From Perkinsus olseni (taxonomy: Eukaryota > Perkinsozoa > Perkinsida), in contig JABANN010000036.1 of assembly GCA_013115125.1 (NCBI GenBank), positions 1 through 64,000 of the forward strand: a DNA stretch of 64,000 nucleotides, written 5' to 3'. The notes below the pieces were generated by a model. It made no database searches and had not been told where the DNA came from. It saw only the letters and a list, made by a program, of their open reading frames with translations. The translations under genes and the position numbers were made by a program. Shown piece after piece: positions 34,010-43,640 of this stretch; positions within the stretch are counted from its first letter, which is position 1; each line of letters begins with the position of its first letter.

Positions 34010-34495
34010 CTGAGACCAGAATGCGAATGTCGTATCGAGGACAAGTGAGCCAGCAATCCTTTGAGAACCCCTTTTGTCAACACAGAACCGAATCGGCAAG
34101 GATTTCCAAGGCCTTACCTAGCACTTTCACAAATCCGGACTTCTCATACAAAGCGGTGGCAGGCAGGTTAACGGCGAGAACCGCTAAGTACACAGCGACT
34201 AGCTTTGGATAGCCTTCGCGAAGCTGGAAGGAAACGGGCGATAGACTAGCGATCAAGTAAAACCTCGATCACCGAGGTCGATCTTCGAAAACGATTGGAC
34301 TCACTTGCTTGAACGTCACCGACAATAAAGCTCCTCCTATCCCTTTCCCTCTTAGAGATGGGGCAACTTCGATCTGAAGATCCCGACGCTGGTCGACGAC
34401 TGTCAGGCAAAGCTTTCCAATCTACATAGTCTATGTGGCCGATGATCCCGTCCTTCATCTTCTTGCTCGGTTCTGGCCTGTAGAAGGGACGGCGC
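34010..34495 (-). CDS. GNAT-family N-acetyltransferase, unit 1 copy
   Basis: GNAT enzymes transfer acetyl from acetyl-CoA to amines. Minus-strand blocks: RPFYRPEPSKKMKDGIIGHI then DYVDW; after a frame change that all three copies share (probably a small intron), LQIEVAPSLRGKGIGGALLS, the acetyl-CoA-binding motif A (R/Q-x-x-G-x-G/A); and YPKLVAVYLAVLAVNLPATA followed by LYEKSGF, the motif B region with the typical N-x-x-A-x-x-L-Y-x-x-x-G-F. A stop follows LADSVLC at 34077, or the gene continues after a short intron as in the copy at 54 kb. Substrate unknown. The shared frame change means that an intron is more likely than decay. Confidence 0.55.
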
Positions 34496-34552
34496 ATCGG
34501 AAGGATTCGTGAGTTTTCTACTGCTAACTAACCGCAAAGCCTCACTCACATC

Positions 34553-35060
34553 TTTGCTTTGATTGCATCTTCTACCTCCTTCACGATGAAGTCCGCAGGG
34601 ACAGTCATCACGACCACGGCGACGACATTCTGATGGAAAGCGTGCGCAGTTTCGCCCCTTATGTGTATGTAGGACGGAGACCAGCTTGTTAGATGCTACT
34701 CAGAAAACGATCACACCTACTGATGTGAGCTGCCAGATGCACACATCTGCCCAGTTCACAAGCTAGTGGGGTTGGTCTCACCTTAGTTCCGCTATTGACT
34801 CCGACAAAGCAAGAATGCGGAGCGGCACACAGAGGGGACCAATCATGCTCCAAAAGCTTGAAGTTATCGCCAGCGTGGTATGCGCGATAGACTACTTCAG
34901 CTACTGGCCTGGAGACGAATAACAACCAAACCAAAGACTGGTTGGAGAACCTCATTATCGACGAAACGGAAGCTGAATGTGGATTCGCATCAAGTACTCA
35001 GGAAGAGGCTTTGATACGTTCGCACTGTAACCCAGTGCACTGCAGCTACTCGAGTCAGGG
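34553..35060 (-). CDS. Duplicated protein with conserved C-terminal tail, unit 1 copy
   Basis: Unknown family found in four places. Here the minus strand reads NQSLVWLLFVSRPVAEVVYR, AYHAGDNFKLLEHDWSPLCA and later QNVVAVVVMTVPADFIVKEV before EDAIKAKM and a stop near 34553. Parallel copies end QNVVAVVVMTVPASSIEKKV (43.1 kb), QTVVGAVEMTIPADHISDAV (54.5 kb) and HTVVDVVEMPILAHLISDAI (38.9 kb), each closing with A-K-M/V and a stop. Substitutions keep the frame and the hydrophobic pattern, so the tail is under protein-level constraint. A hydrophobic stretch near its middle could be a membrane segment. It lies directly upstream of the GNAT gene on the same strand. Confidence 0.5.
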
Positions 35061-35336
35061 ATCAAAGAATAACGAAAGTGATCTCCTTTTCGACATAAGG
35101 GAAACACTTGTTGGATAACGCGACGAGGAATGCACGTGGCTTACATGGCGTGAATCACTGGGACGAACACGGATTTCCTGGATTTCCGGCCGCGCAATTG
35201 ATGTAAGAGGAGTTCATTGAGATTGATCCCCGAAAACGGTGGCCTTATTCCCGAAATCCCTAGACTCCCTATTCGAGGTCACCGCTAAGCTGACCTCGTC
35301 ACTCTACAATTTTATCTCCCTACTCCGACCCTACCG

Positions 35337-35717
35337 CTAAGCCGCTGTCTCGCTCGCTAATGTGATATCCTCGAGCGCTGGCATGACGGCCTCGCTCGCC
35401 CAGAGCGCTGGCATAAGGGCCTCAACCGAGGCCGAATAGACCTCTGCTACTGAATGGTACAAAATGCACCTACAGAACACTAAGCACTCTCTGAAGAGCA
35501 GATCCTCAGCAGCCCACACTGTGAAATGTATTCGCCGCTGACGTGTCCGTTGTGAGGGCCGTCCTGATTTGAACAGCGGATGTCTACTCCCCGACCGCAA
35601 CCGCAGAACGCTCATGTCGGTAACAGCAGCAGCGCTGCAAACCGCCATAGAATGATTGGCATATATGCAGAACGATAAGATCTCTGTTGCTTCTCCGCAG
35701 TTGCTCATAGCCAACAC
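35337..35717 (-). other. Conserved open frame within near-identical block, unit 1
   Basis: A 126-codon minus-strand frame ends SVEALMPALWASEAVMPALE and DITLASETAA. The DNA contains a tandem partial repeat (gagcgctggcat twice) and hairpins GGCCTC-aacc-GAGGCC and GAGGTCA/TGACCTC. The last 60 codons are identical in unit 2 (43840-44022), but the whole surrounding block is nearly identical too, so this is not independent evidence of coding. It could be an exon of the preceding family. Confidence 0.3.
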
Positions 35718-36539
35718 AAGACTGAAAGTGGATTTTTTCTAGCTCGTGCAAGTTCACCCGCTCGAGAAGAATATGCAGCTATGCATGCATACGCGAGACG
35801 ATCGGCGCATAATGACAAATTATTAACGAGTAACAGACTCAGCAGCTCATCCCGAATGTGTCGTGCATACGAATGTCGTGCATACGTGTGGATCAAGATA
35901 ACTCAAAGGTCAAAACAGTTGCAAGCACAGTAACTGGCATAGTGAGCAATAATATTCCTCAAAATAATTGCATGGGAAAGCAAAAGCGAAGATAAGAAAA
36001 TAAAAAAAACGCGGCCTCACCTTCTGCACTGGTGTGCCCGACAATGACTCCGTGGCAGACTCACGTTACAGGGGATGCTTGCCAGTCGGTCAAGGTCGGG
36101 CTTCGACGAGAGTCGGGTTTAGGGGGGCGGCGGTCAGTACTCTACTGGGTCTTGGTCAACTTTTTAAAACGCCTACCAGCTTTCATTTTCTTCCGTGGCC
36201 ATTCCACGCCACCCCTCCGCGACTTGTGCGAACGAAGTTTTGTCCATGACTATTCACCGACTTCCGTGATTATTCCCTTCCATCCGACGAGCAACGGCCG
36301 GAGCAAGTGCCCTAGGTAATCTATGTCCATGGGTCTATTAAATAATACTGATATAATATATAAAATAATTCGGCAACAACGTCCGGTCGCAGCCCGCTGC
36401 AGTGATTGGCCATCATTTCAAACACCGCAAGAGCTATCCCGGGGAACCACTACGTGTCAGTACTTAGATGGGGGCGGAGAACGGAAGATTGTTCCGGAAA
36501 GAACCGTCCCGAGCTACTCTATGAATCTATCGGTACTGC

Positions 36540-36625
36540 CACAGCCGACATGAAGGCCTCTATCGCAGTCTCGAAAGATAAGTATGCTTTTATTCGGCTC
36601 GCTCATGTGAGCTTCTAGCTGACAC
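36540..36625 (-). pseudogene. Orphan PHD-finger fragment, unit 1
   Basis: The minus strand reads SFRDCDRGLHVGCGSTDRF, matching the centre of the PHD finger at 58.5 kb (ICRDCDRGFHVGCC). The DNA around CCGACATGAAGGCCTCTATCGCAG is clearly related to 58494 onward. No other zinc ligands are found next to it. The same fragment is present at about 45070-45150. Confidence 0.5.
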
Positions 36626-36914
36626 TACCGAATACCCATTCTGCTTAAGCTGCATCACCGACGAGCCTCACTTTGAGAGTACATCGAAACACAACTTGTC
36701 GGTTTGACATGGGGACAACAACAATTATCATGAGAACAGCCGAGGAGCAACTGGGCGAAAACACGGGATAAATTTACATCAAAAGGGCGAAGAGTGAGTG
36801 CAAGGAAACGACATTCATACGAGATTAAAGTCATCTGCATCGATTCATCTTCGAACATCTACCAACATGATCGAACGTCCATTCTCGAGTGGTATCAGAC
36901 GGACGCATGAATCA

Positions 36915-37268
36915 TCAGTCCTCGTATTTCATTGAACCACCCATTAACCAATGGAAGACATTGAGGATGTTGACTTCACGCAAAAGATTGTTCGTTGAGG
37001 AGTTATATCGGACCGGCGAGGTATCAGGGATGCTATTGCAACGAGTAGGGGAGACGTAGTTGCTGTAAAATGCGAGGTGCGTGTCATACGTTTCGGTGTA
37101 GTCTTCCCTCCACAAGCGGTAAACGGTCTCGGGCACTGGACAGCAAATCGTACTGTACGATTCGTACAGCCTGGTCGCGTTCAGCTTGGGATTGATCGGA
37201 CTAATGAAAACATCAAGATTTGAGGAGCGGGGTTCTGTAGGTGTGTTAGGAAGCGCGTAGGGCATCAC
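36915..37268 (-). CDS. Exon of unknown duplicated protein, unit 1
   Basis: The minus-strand frame contains NPKLNATRLYESYSTICCPV then ETVYRLWREDYTETYDTHLA and FYSN. The counterpart at 47374-47589 reads KPKLNADRLYDLLSNAEEAA, ETVYCWWREEYTKTYHRQLA and SYSN. The two differ at many positions yet keep the frame and charged/aromatic pattern, which indicates protein-level selection. No known domain. It probably belongs to the secreted protein whose signal-peptide exon lies at higher coordinates in the same unit. Confidence 0.45.
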   Translation of the reverse strand: MMPYALPNTPTEPRSSNLDVFISPINPKLNATRLYESYSTICCPVPETVYRLWREDYTETYDTHLAFYSNYVSPTRCNSIPDTSPVRYNSSTNNLLREVNILNVFHWLMGGSMKYED

Positions 37269-37458
37269 CCGCAGAACGGGAGCACTGTCGGAAGAACATT
37301 GTAGTCAAAATTACAGCCAAAACGGCAGTAGAGTCCGGCCAGTTTCGCGTTTTTTCACACTATCCAGAATTATTAGCTACTTTTCGTCGTCTTCTCCGAC
37401 AGCCGAGGCAGCTGCCGGTCAGAGAGGGCGATCGTCCCGGCTGGGAGAGTGGGCTCGG

Positions 37459-37743
37459 CTAAATTTTTAAACATGATCCACTTGGGTTACTGTTTGCAAA
37501 ACGGGAGGACAGAGAATGAGCCGAGGCCCAAGAGATGATGACCGAGGTACGAGGATATCGAACTCCGCCTATCGGGATCCGGCAAAAATCTAGCGCACCT
37601 GCATCCTTCTCATGTGGTCGTAGAAACTTAGGGGTTTCCTGCTTGAAACGCCAGCGTTCCCCTCGGATAGCAGCTTCATACGCCGAGGAGACTAATGACG
37701 CGGTGAGTATGAGAAAACGCGGCGTGACAATCTGTTGGGCCAT
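37459..37743 (-). pseudogene. Signal-peptide gene copy, unit 1, frameshifted
   Basis: It opens MAQQIVTPRFLILTASLVSS-AYEAAIR, like the intact unit 2 gene at 48653 (MARKVVTPHVVILTASLVSS). After that the frames part: TTTCTACGAC is read as FLRP here and as FYDD in unit 2, a net frame change. The unit 1 copy then runs into unrelated sequence and stops. A 21-nt palindrome with 1-nt centre (37759-37779) lies just upstream of its start and is absent from unit 2. Confidence 0.5.
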
Positions 37744-38004
37744 CAGTCGAACGCAAAATCACTGAATCCGATTCAGTGAATCGTCAACAGCACTCAACCT
37801 TCGCACAACGAGCATCCTATGAAAGGACTTATCTGCGCTCAGGCGACACTTCGAGAACCGTATAGTGTTGAAACTTCCCGTATATTGCCGCGGTTGCAGA
37901 TCAACCGTTTCTACGGTTGCGACATCGGGCATCCGAAAATGAGAAAGTAATACGATAAGTAATGGGTATATGAGGCTGACTTTTTCGGATATGATATGGC
38001 GGAT

Positions 38005-38033
38005 ATCATCACTGATGAATCATCAGTGATGAT
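38005..38033. repeat. Perfect palindrome, 14-bp arms, 1-nt centre
   Basis: ATCATCACTGATGA, A, TCATCAGTGATGAT: a 29-nt perfect foldback followed by a further partial copy TTCATCAGTG. The aligned place in unit 2 (about 48.95 kb) has only gatataatcagtagtggttcatcac, so the foldback arose or was lost after the duplication. Confidence 0.8.
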
Positions 38034-38869
38034 TCATCAGTGGCGGTTTGTACTACGAACTTTGTAGCCAGATTAGGGCAAACACCAAAGACTTCAACGG
38101 CAACACTTATACGAGAGTACCACAGACGAGACGAGACATGCACATTCCAGTGCCCGAAAATGTCTTACCAGCACGAAGGTGGATGAAATGGCTGATTCGT
38201 CCGGTGCTGAGGACTACGGAATTCCATCTCGAGCCAAAATCGCACAATTCTGGATGTGCTTACGGTCAACCAACTGGGAACCGATCGTACCCGTGATGCT
38301 TGCATAGGCAGGGATGTTTCATGGAGGAGTGGGTGGTCCTGTCATAGGATTCCTATGTGGCTAGATGTACCCCTAGTAGTGGTCCGTTACTGAGTAGTCG
38401 TTTCTTTTCCGTAAGTCTCTGGTCTGCTCCGAAATGGCAAGATTGTACGTTTCTTCTCTCCCAGGTTCTGCCGAGTGAGCAAGTGCGGAAGCTCCTTTCC
38501 GCAAGTTCAGGCTCCGCGGCAGAGCTCCAGCCACTTTGAAGTTCCCACCAATGTTTGTTACTATTCGTGTCACGGACTCCGTGACTAGTTCTGCCTTACA
38601 GACTCTAAAGTCAGAGCTGTAAGTGTGGGACTCCAGTCGACCTCCGTTCAGCTTCAAGCTTCCCCAAGACTCGACGACCGTACTCTGAAGGCTAGGTTAC
38701 AAGACAGGATCGCAATTAGATGAACACTAACCGACCAATGCACTGTGACGTCGGTCTCTCTGTCCGGCTTCTCCTCGCTCGGCTCCGGAACTTCGGACCT
38801 GCGGAATTAACATTCCAGAAGCCACCGAGCCACTCTCTCAACCAAGAATGATCCTCACACCTTCGCCTC

Positions 38870-39200
38870 AATGGCGTTCCTGATCGCATCCGAGATCAGG
38901 TGAGCAAGGATAGGCATTTCGACTACGTCGACGACCGTGTGAGAGAACCGCTGCTGCTGTCTGGGCAGCACTGTCAACATGATTCTACTGCCCTATTGTA
39001 CGAACAGGATGTAGTCGACCAACGCATGAGTGTTGTAGCAATATCGATCCTGCTCAACCAGGAAGCACAAATACTTATGACTGCTGGTGGCGGCACAGAC
39101 CATCTATATATATTCCGCAATACCGAGGATGAACACAGCTTCACCCGAGTGCCGCTGGCTGCTGCTGCAGCAGCCCAACAGAGATAGTGTCACTGGACTA
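38870..39200 (-). pseudogene. Fourth copy of the conserved-tail family (fragment)
   Basis: The minus strand keeps the C-terminal tail HTVVDVVEMPILAHLISDAI then RNAIEAKV and a stop near 38873, and DNA around CGCATGAGTGTTGTAGCA matches 54.68 kb. The upstream part is interrupted (frame GLGSC...) and no GNAT gene follows it. Probably a decayed fragment. Confidence 0.4.
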
Positions 39201-39709
39201 CCACTTGCGAAAAACAACTGCATCAGGCAATCGCGACTCTTTACCCAGACTCTGGGTTCAAGAACTGTGCTACAACTACCGAGGCCGTTCGACAACGGGT
39301 CATGAAGATTCGATGACCTGTAGCATCAACCGGACCAAGAATGGGTCTGCGGCAGACCGTCTGCCGAGAGCTAACTCTGGGGCGTCATCTGATGACAGTC
39401 ATCGACCATATCCTTTGGGAAAGGTGAAACGACTTGGCAGCATCGATGCTGACCTCTAATAGGGTAGTATACTCATGGGCCGATAATCGGACACTGCTTC
39501 TACCGCAGGAACGCCCACGCACGTTGGCGGAGGCTCCGCCGCGGAGCCATAGGCATGCACCAGCAACATCCGCAGGAACGGACCCGCATGCGTTGCACAT
39601 TTGTTTGCGTCCTCAATCACAGTGCTATCGCACTTCGTCTTGCCAAGGATTACAATGTCTAAGGCACTGGACCGAGCTAGCCTCAACAGCCACAACATCG
39701 GGTCGATAG

Positions 39710-39732
39710 TGACAGTGACAGTGTCACTGTCA
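39710..39732. repeat. Perfect palindrome, 11-bp arms, 1-nt centre
   Basis: TGACAGTGACA, G, TGTCACTGTCA. In unit 2 the matching DNA (about 49.72 kb) reads tagtgacacccccgtagtcattag without a foldback. Confidence 0.8.
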
Positions 39733-40182
39733 TGATGCTCATCAGATCACGACGTGGTCACCACGAGTTAACATCTCATCCCACCGAGATTTGATGAAGA
39801 GCTCATGAACGAATCCACTCTCATCACAGCAGCATCTACTTCGGATTCACCATTGCTGAGCACAACCGTTGACAGTCGAAGCTGGACTAAAATCTCTCCT
39901 ATCAAAGCTACTTAGTTGATTGCTGAGTCGATGGGCAAATAGATAGCCTGCTCCCCCGATTTCCAGCAAGTGTCAATGAATCGAAGCTACCACTCACTCT
40001 GGCTTTCCGATGAGAGGCAATTAGAGCACCTCTACATCATGGGGATGAGACGTTACCCAAGATATCAACACTGTGACGATCGAGGACGACGGACGATGGG
40101 GACCCTCGAGGACTTGCCGCGGTCACTGCTGAAACTCAACATATTAAATAACGCAGCTTGACAAAATCGGAGCGAAGCTGCT

Positions 40183-40283
40183 TCACGACATCGCCCAATT
40201 CTTCACAGCTTTACCCACGAAAAGGCCGGGTCTAGTGCGAGGTAGATGCTCCAGGACTGAGAGGGTAGAAACATCGCCAGTGA
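40183..40283 (-). pseudogene. Orphan last exon of ankyrin-type gene (end of unit 1)
   Basis: The minus strand reads VLEHLPRTRPGLFVGKAVKN-WAMS with a stop at 40183. It matches the end of the gene at 50225 (VLEHLPRTRPDLFVGEAVKN-WAMS). The rest of the gene is missing here because the duplication boundary falls in this exon. Confidence 0.6.
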
Positions 40284-40322
40284 TGTTTCTATCGCGTCGT
40301 ACCGTGCACTGCACGGTACGAC
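40266..40322. repeat. Duplication junction built from two foldbacks
   Basis: First foldback: TAGAAACATC, six-base loop, GATGTTTCTA (40266-40291). Second: GTCGTACCGTGCA, C, TGCACGGTACGAC (40296-40322). The left arm of the second, with two preceding bases (gcgtcgtaccgtgc, 40294-40307), is identical to 31003-31016 in the HPD exon of the NFKBIL1-like gene. The homologous end of unit 2 near 50.32 kb has only the left arm of the first foldback. Confidence 0.75.
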
Positions 40323-40954
40323 TGCAGATCATGCATAAGTTGACTATGATTATGCAAGCTGTCAATGAGAGCTGGAAAGATCGGACTACCAGAAGTCACA
40401 TAAGGAACGTGAACATCCCGCTACGCTCAGCTGCACCCTCCTCCATGTCCTGCACCCTTCGGGGTCAGAAACTACTATGTGAACCCCGCCTGTGCTAACT
40501 CAACAGGAGCGTGCTACAAAATTCTTCGGCTGAAGCGTCGACGTGTGTTTCGTTAGACGTGTTCCGTTTCGATACTGTCATAAGTTTGAAATCATGCTGT
40601 TACCAGGCTTGCATAGAGGAGGCTGCTCGTGTCTACCGTGGCAGCGCCCACCGAAGATCTAGCTCCGGCTCATGAACCCTTATGAAGTACTCTGGTGTCC
40701 GCCATGACCATATCTGTTGCGTTGCATAGAGTAAGGGTCAGTACACTAGTACGCAGCTCTTGTATCAAAACACGTGCACGCAGAGGAAAGGGCGGTCACT
40801 GGTACAATCGACAGAGCGAGCTGATAACCCCACGCGGTTGTCCAAGTTCTGACGTGTTCTACCATGTTGTTCTCGCGGAAACCAAGGATGATGTATCTAA
40901 TTCATCTCCATTACGGGTACTCCACTGATGAACGCAAGATGAAATCATGTGAAG

Positions 40955-41873
40955 TTATATCGGGTGTGCTTCAGCATCGAATTGTACGACGGAGGCTCGC
41001 CTGGGCTGCTTCAGTGGAGGACAGTTCTCTTCGGGAGGGTAGGAGTCGTCGTAGAATGAGACGCCTGATGAAAGGAGAACAAAACGAAACACGCGGAGGA
41101 ATCGCCCACCTTTGCGGCTCGACGGTCGGCGTTTCCGTCCTTTCCTGGATCTGGGAGATGAGTTGCCCAAACTCGATTGACAGTCGGAGGAAGCTGCCGA
41201 CACCCGCCGGTTGATCTCTGTATTGAAGGCCCTGAGAAATGATCACATTAAGGACACTCTTCAGAGGTTAGACACTCACGTCGCAGACCGGCTATCGTTA
41301 CTATCGGTATCCCCCTCCGTCGCCGCGCTGCTACTGAGGAACTGACCTCGTCTGAGCAAGGCTTGGGGCGTGAGCCTTGAGTAGTCTCCCAACGATAAGG
41401 TGGCAGTGTGTGAATCACCGAGGTGGAGGACCGATTCGGGCTGAAAGCAAAAGCTCCCACAAAAATCATTTCTTATACCGTCTCACATCCCATCGGACAG
41501 CCTCCCCGTATTCTAGCGTGAGCCATTCATCGTCGTCAATTGTTGGTCCTAGTCGAACCGGAACGGAGGTCTCCTCAGGGCCGAGCTGCCTCGAACGAGC
41601 AGGGTCGGGTTCGCGAAAGACCGTGTCGATGGCTGAGTCCGGGTCGTCCGTATCCCCCGCAGGGCGCAGCAGCATGATGTAGACGTCGGCGCCGTTCTCG
41701 TGATTGAAGAGGGCGAGTCGGACGTTGGCGTCCATCCCGCAGATGGGGATGGTGCCGGGCTCGTCTAGGTCACGCGAGGGTCTGTCGGAGCCTATCAGGA
41801 CGTAGTGCCTGGAGTAAAGCAAGCGCTTCCAGCGTGTGGACAACGGAGGAGCCTCACCCGAGCTCTCCAACAC
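40955..41873 (-). CDS. Unknown duplicated protein, unit 2 copy, frame intact
   Basis: Not recognised. A 135-codon stretch (41466-41873) reads WKRLLYSRHYVLIGSDRPSR, GTIPICGMDANVRLALFNHE, ADVYIMLLRPAGDTDDPDSA, RSRQLGPEETSVPVRLGPTI and DDDEWLTLEYGEAVRWDV before a probable intron. Further exons to the left are SVLHLGDSHTATVSLG-like (about 41.4-41.3 kb) and a serine/arginine/lysine-rich tail SSLGNSSPRSRKGRKRRPSS (40955-41203). No signal peptide or membrane span is visible, and the basic tail suggests nucleic-acid contact or nuclear targeting. Compared with unit 1 it lacks the 14-nt palindromic insertion. The start lies at or above 41873. Confidence 0.5.
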
Positions 41874-42539
41874 AATGGCTCTGGACTACCCCGCCCATCC
41901 ACGAGATAGTGATCACTCTATCTTCAATCACACTACCAGGTCTAGCGGACCAGTAAGGCAGATGCAGGCGTGTGAGAGGGTAGGGGGGACAATCCCATAT
42001 CATCAGAGTCAGAATCGCCTTCAAAACGATGAACTTATACGATCACAGGTCTTTTATTTTCAAGCAAAAGGTGAAGGTTTGTCCTTGGCGCTTTTGAGAG
42101 CCCCGTGTGAGTGAACGCCTCCTCGCAAATTCGGAACCCGCACAACGGGATAAGGACAGGGTGTCCCAAGTGGCTAGTAGCAAGCATGAATTCCCTTGTC
42201 AATTCCTTGTTATTTTCCCTCAACTCAACTTGTTCCCGCTGATAAGACGCAGAGCAAATGAATACTTTTGCCAGGATTTAGAACTTGAGAAGCGGGAGTA
42301 TTCCGGCAACGACACGCAAGCACACTAAATGCTGAGAGGGATGCACAACCAACAGATGTCAGTGAGCTAAGGTCACCACCATCGTGCGTATATATTACAC
42401 AAACAGTAGATGATCGAGAAAGCAAAAGAATACTTCTGTTTTGGTAAGCTTCGGCAAAGCATTGCTCCACGCCGCTGGCGTGTACACCATTAGGCTAAGC
42501 GCCCTGGCTGGAATCGTAGCGTGCGTAGTAGAGGACGGA

Positions 42540-43060
42540 TCCAGAATCTGGCAAAACAATGCGAATGGCGTATCGAGGACGAGGGAGTTAGCAATCCGCT
42601 GGAACGCCTTTTTGTCAACACGTTCCCGAATCGGCGATAACTTCCCAGGTCTTACCTAGCACTTTCACAAATTTTGACTTCTCATACACAGCGATAGCAG
42701 GGAGGTTAGTGGCGAAAACGTACAAGTACATAGCGACTAGCTTTGGATGGTCTTCGCGAAGCTGGAAGGAAACGGTGAATAGATTAGCTATAAACCAAAA
42801 TGTCGATCAGGAGGCCGATCTTCGATAGCGGTTCTCTTGGCGGACTCACCTGCTTGAAGGTCGCCGACAATATAGCTTTCCCTATCCCCTTCCCTCTTTG
42901 AGATGGGGCTACTTCAACCTGAAGATCTGGACGCTCGCCGATGACTGTCAGGCAAAGCTCCCCAATCTACATAGTTTATGTAGCCAATGATTCCGTCCTT
43001 TATCTTCTTGCTTGGTTCGGGCCTGTAGAAAGGACGACTTATCGGAAGGGATAGTTCGTA
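42540..43060 (-). CDS. GNAT-family N-acetyltransferase, unit 2 copy
   Basis: Same organisation as the unit 1 gene. Blocks: KKIKDGIIGYINYVDW, the shared frame change, LQVEVAPSQRGKGIGKAILS (motif A with G-K-G-I-G), and HPKLVAMYLYVFATNLPAIA then VYEKSKFVKVLGK. Here the usual G of Y-x-K-S-G-F is K, a position normally glycine in this family, so activity may be reduced. About 85% DNA identity with unit 1 over this part by eye, much lower than in the flanking near-identical block. Confidence 0.5.
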
Positions 43061-43084
43061 CTAATTAACCGCAAATTCCCACTC

Positions 43085-43640
43085 ACATCTTCGCTCTGAT
43101 TGCATCTTCTACCTTCTTCTCGATCGAGCTTGCAGGGACAGTCATCACGACCACGGCGACGACATTCTGAAGGAAAGCTTGCGCAGTTTCGCGCCTCATG
43201 TGTATGTAAGACGAAGCATCTTAGGTGCTGCTCCAACAATTGCCACACCTACTTATGTGAGCTGCCAGCTGCACATATCTGCCCAGCTCAAGCGCTAGTG
43301 GGGTTGGTCTCACCTTAGTTCCGCTCTCCACTCCGACAATACAGGGTTGCGGAGCGGCACACAGAGGGGACCAATCATGCCCGAAAAGCTCGAAAGTGTC
43401 GTCAGCTTGGTATGCGCGATAGGCCACTTTAGCTGCTACTGCCCTGAAGGCGAATAACAACCAGACCAGAGAGTGGTTGGACAACCCCATTGTCGACGAA
43501 ACGGAAGCTGACTGTGGATTCGCATCAAGTACCCAGGAATAGGTTTTGAGACGCTCGGACCATAACCCAGTGCACTGCAGCTACTTGAGTCGGGGATCAA
43601 AGAATTACGAAAGCGATCTCGTTTTCGACTTAAGGGGAGC
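43085..43640 (-). CDS. Duplicated protein with conserved C-terminal tail, unit 2 copy
   Basis: The minus strand reads LDANPQSASVSSTMGLSNHS then LVWLLFAFRAVAAKVAYRAY, FELFGHDWSPLCAAPQPC, and after an intron QNVVAVVVMTVPASSIEKKV with EDAIRAKM and stop near 43085. It is parallel to the copies at 34.6 and 54.5 kb. The hydrophobic stretch VWLLFAFRAVAAKVAY could be a membrane or buried helix. Function unknown. Confidence 0.5.

Larger units (their letters stand above)
31150..40283. repeat. Segmental tandem duplication, unit 1
   Basis: Left unit of a direct tandem duplication. It starts in the last exon of the NFKBIL1-like gene (atcatgcataagttgact) and ends in the last exon of an ankyrin-type minus-strand gene. 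The offset to unit 2 is 9178 bp at the left edge, about 9137 bp at 31.8-32.4 kb and about 8530 bp at 36.0 kb, because unit 1 carries roughly 0.5-0.6 kb extra near 33.03-33.57 kb. Identity is uneven: about 98-99% in some blocks and about 85% in others by eye. Confidence 0.85.

Noticed and set aside
36032-36319. 95-codon plus-strand frame conserved in both units
   Set aside because: The whole block is 98-99% identical at DNA level, so frame conservation carries no information; the minus strand holds the PHD fragment nearby.
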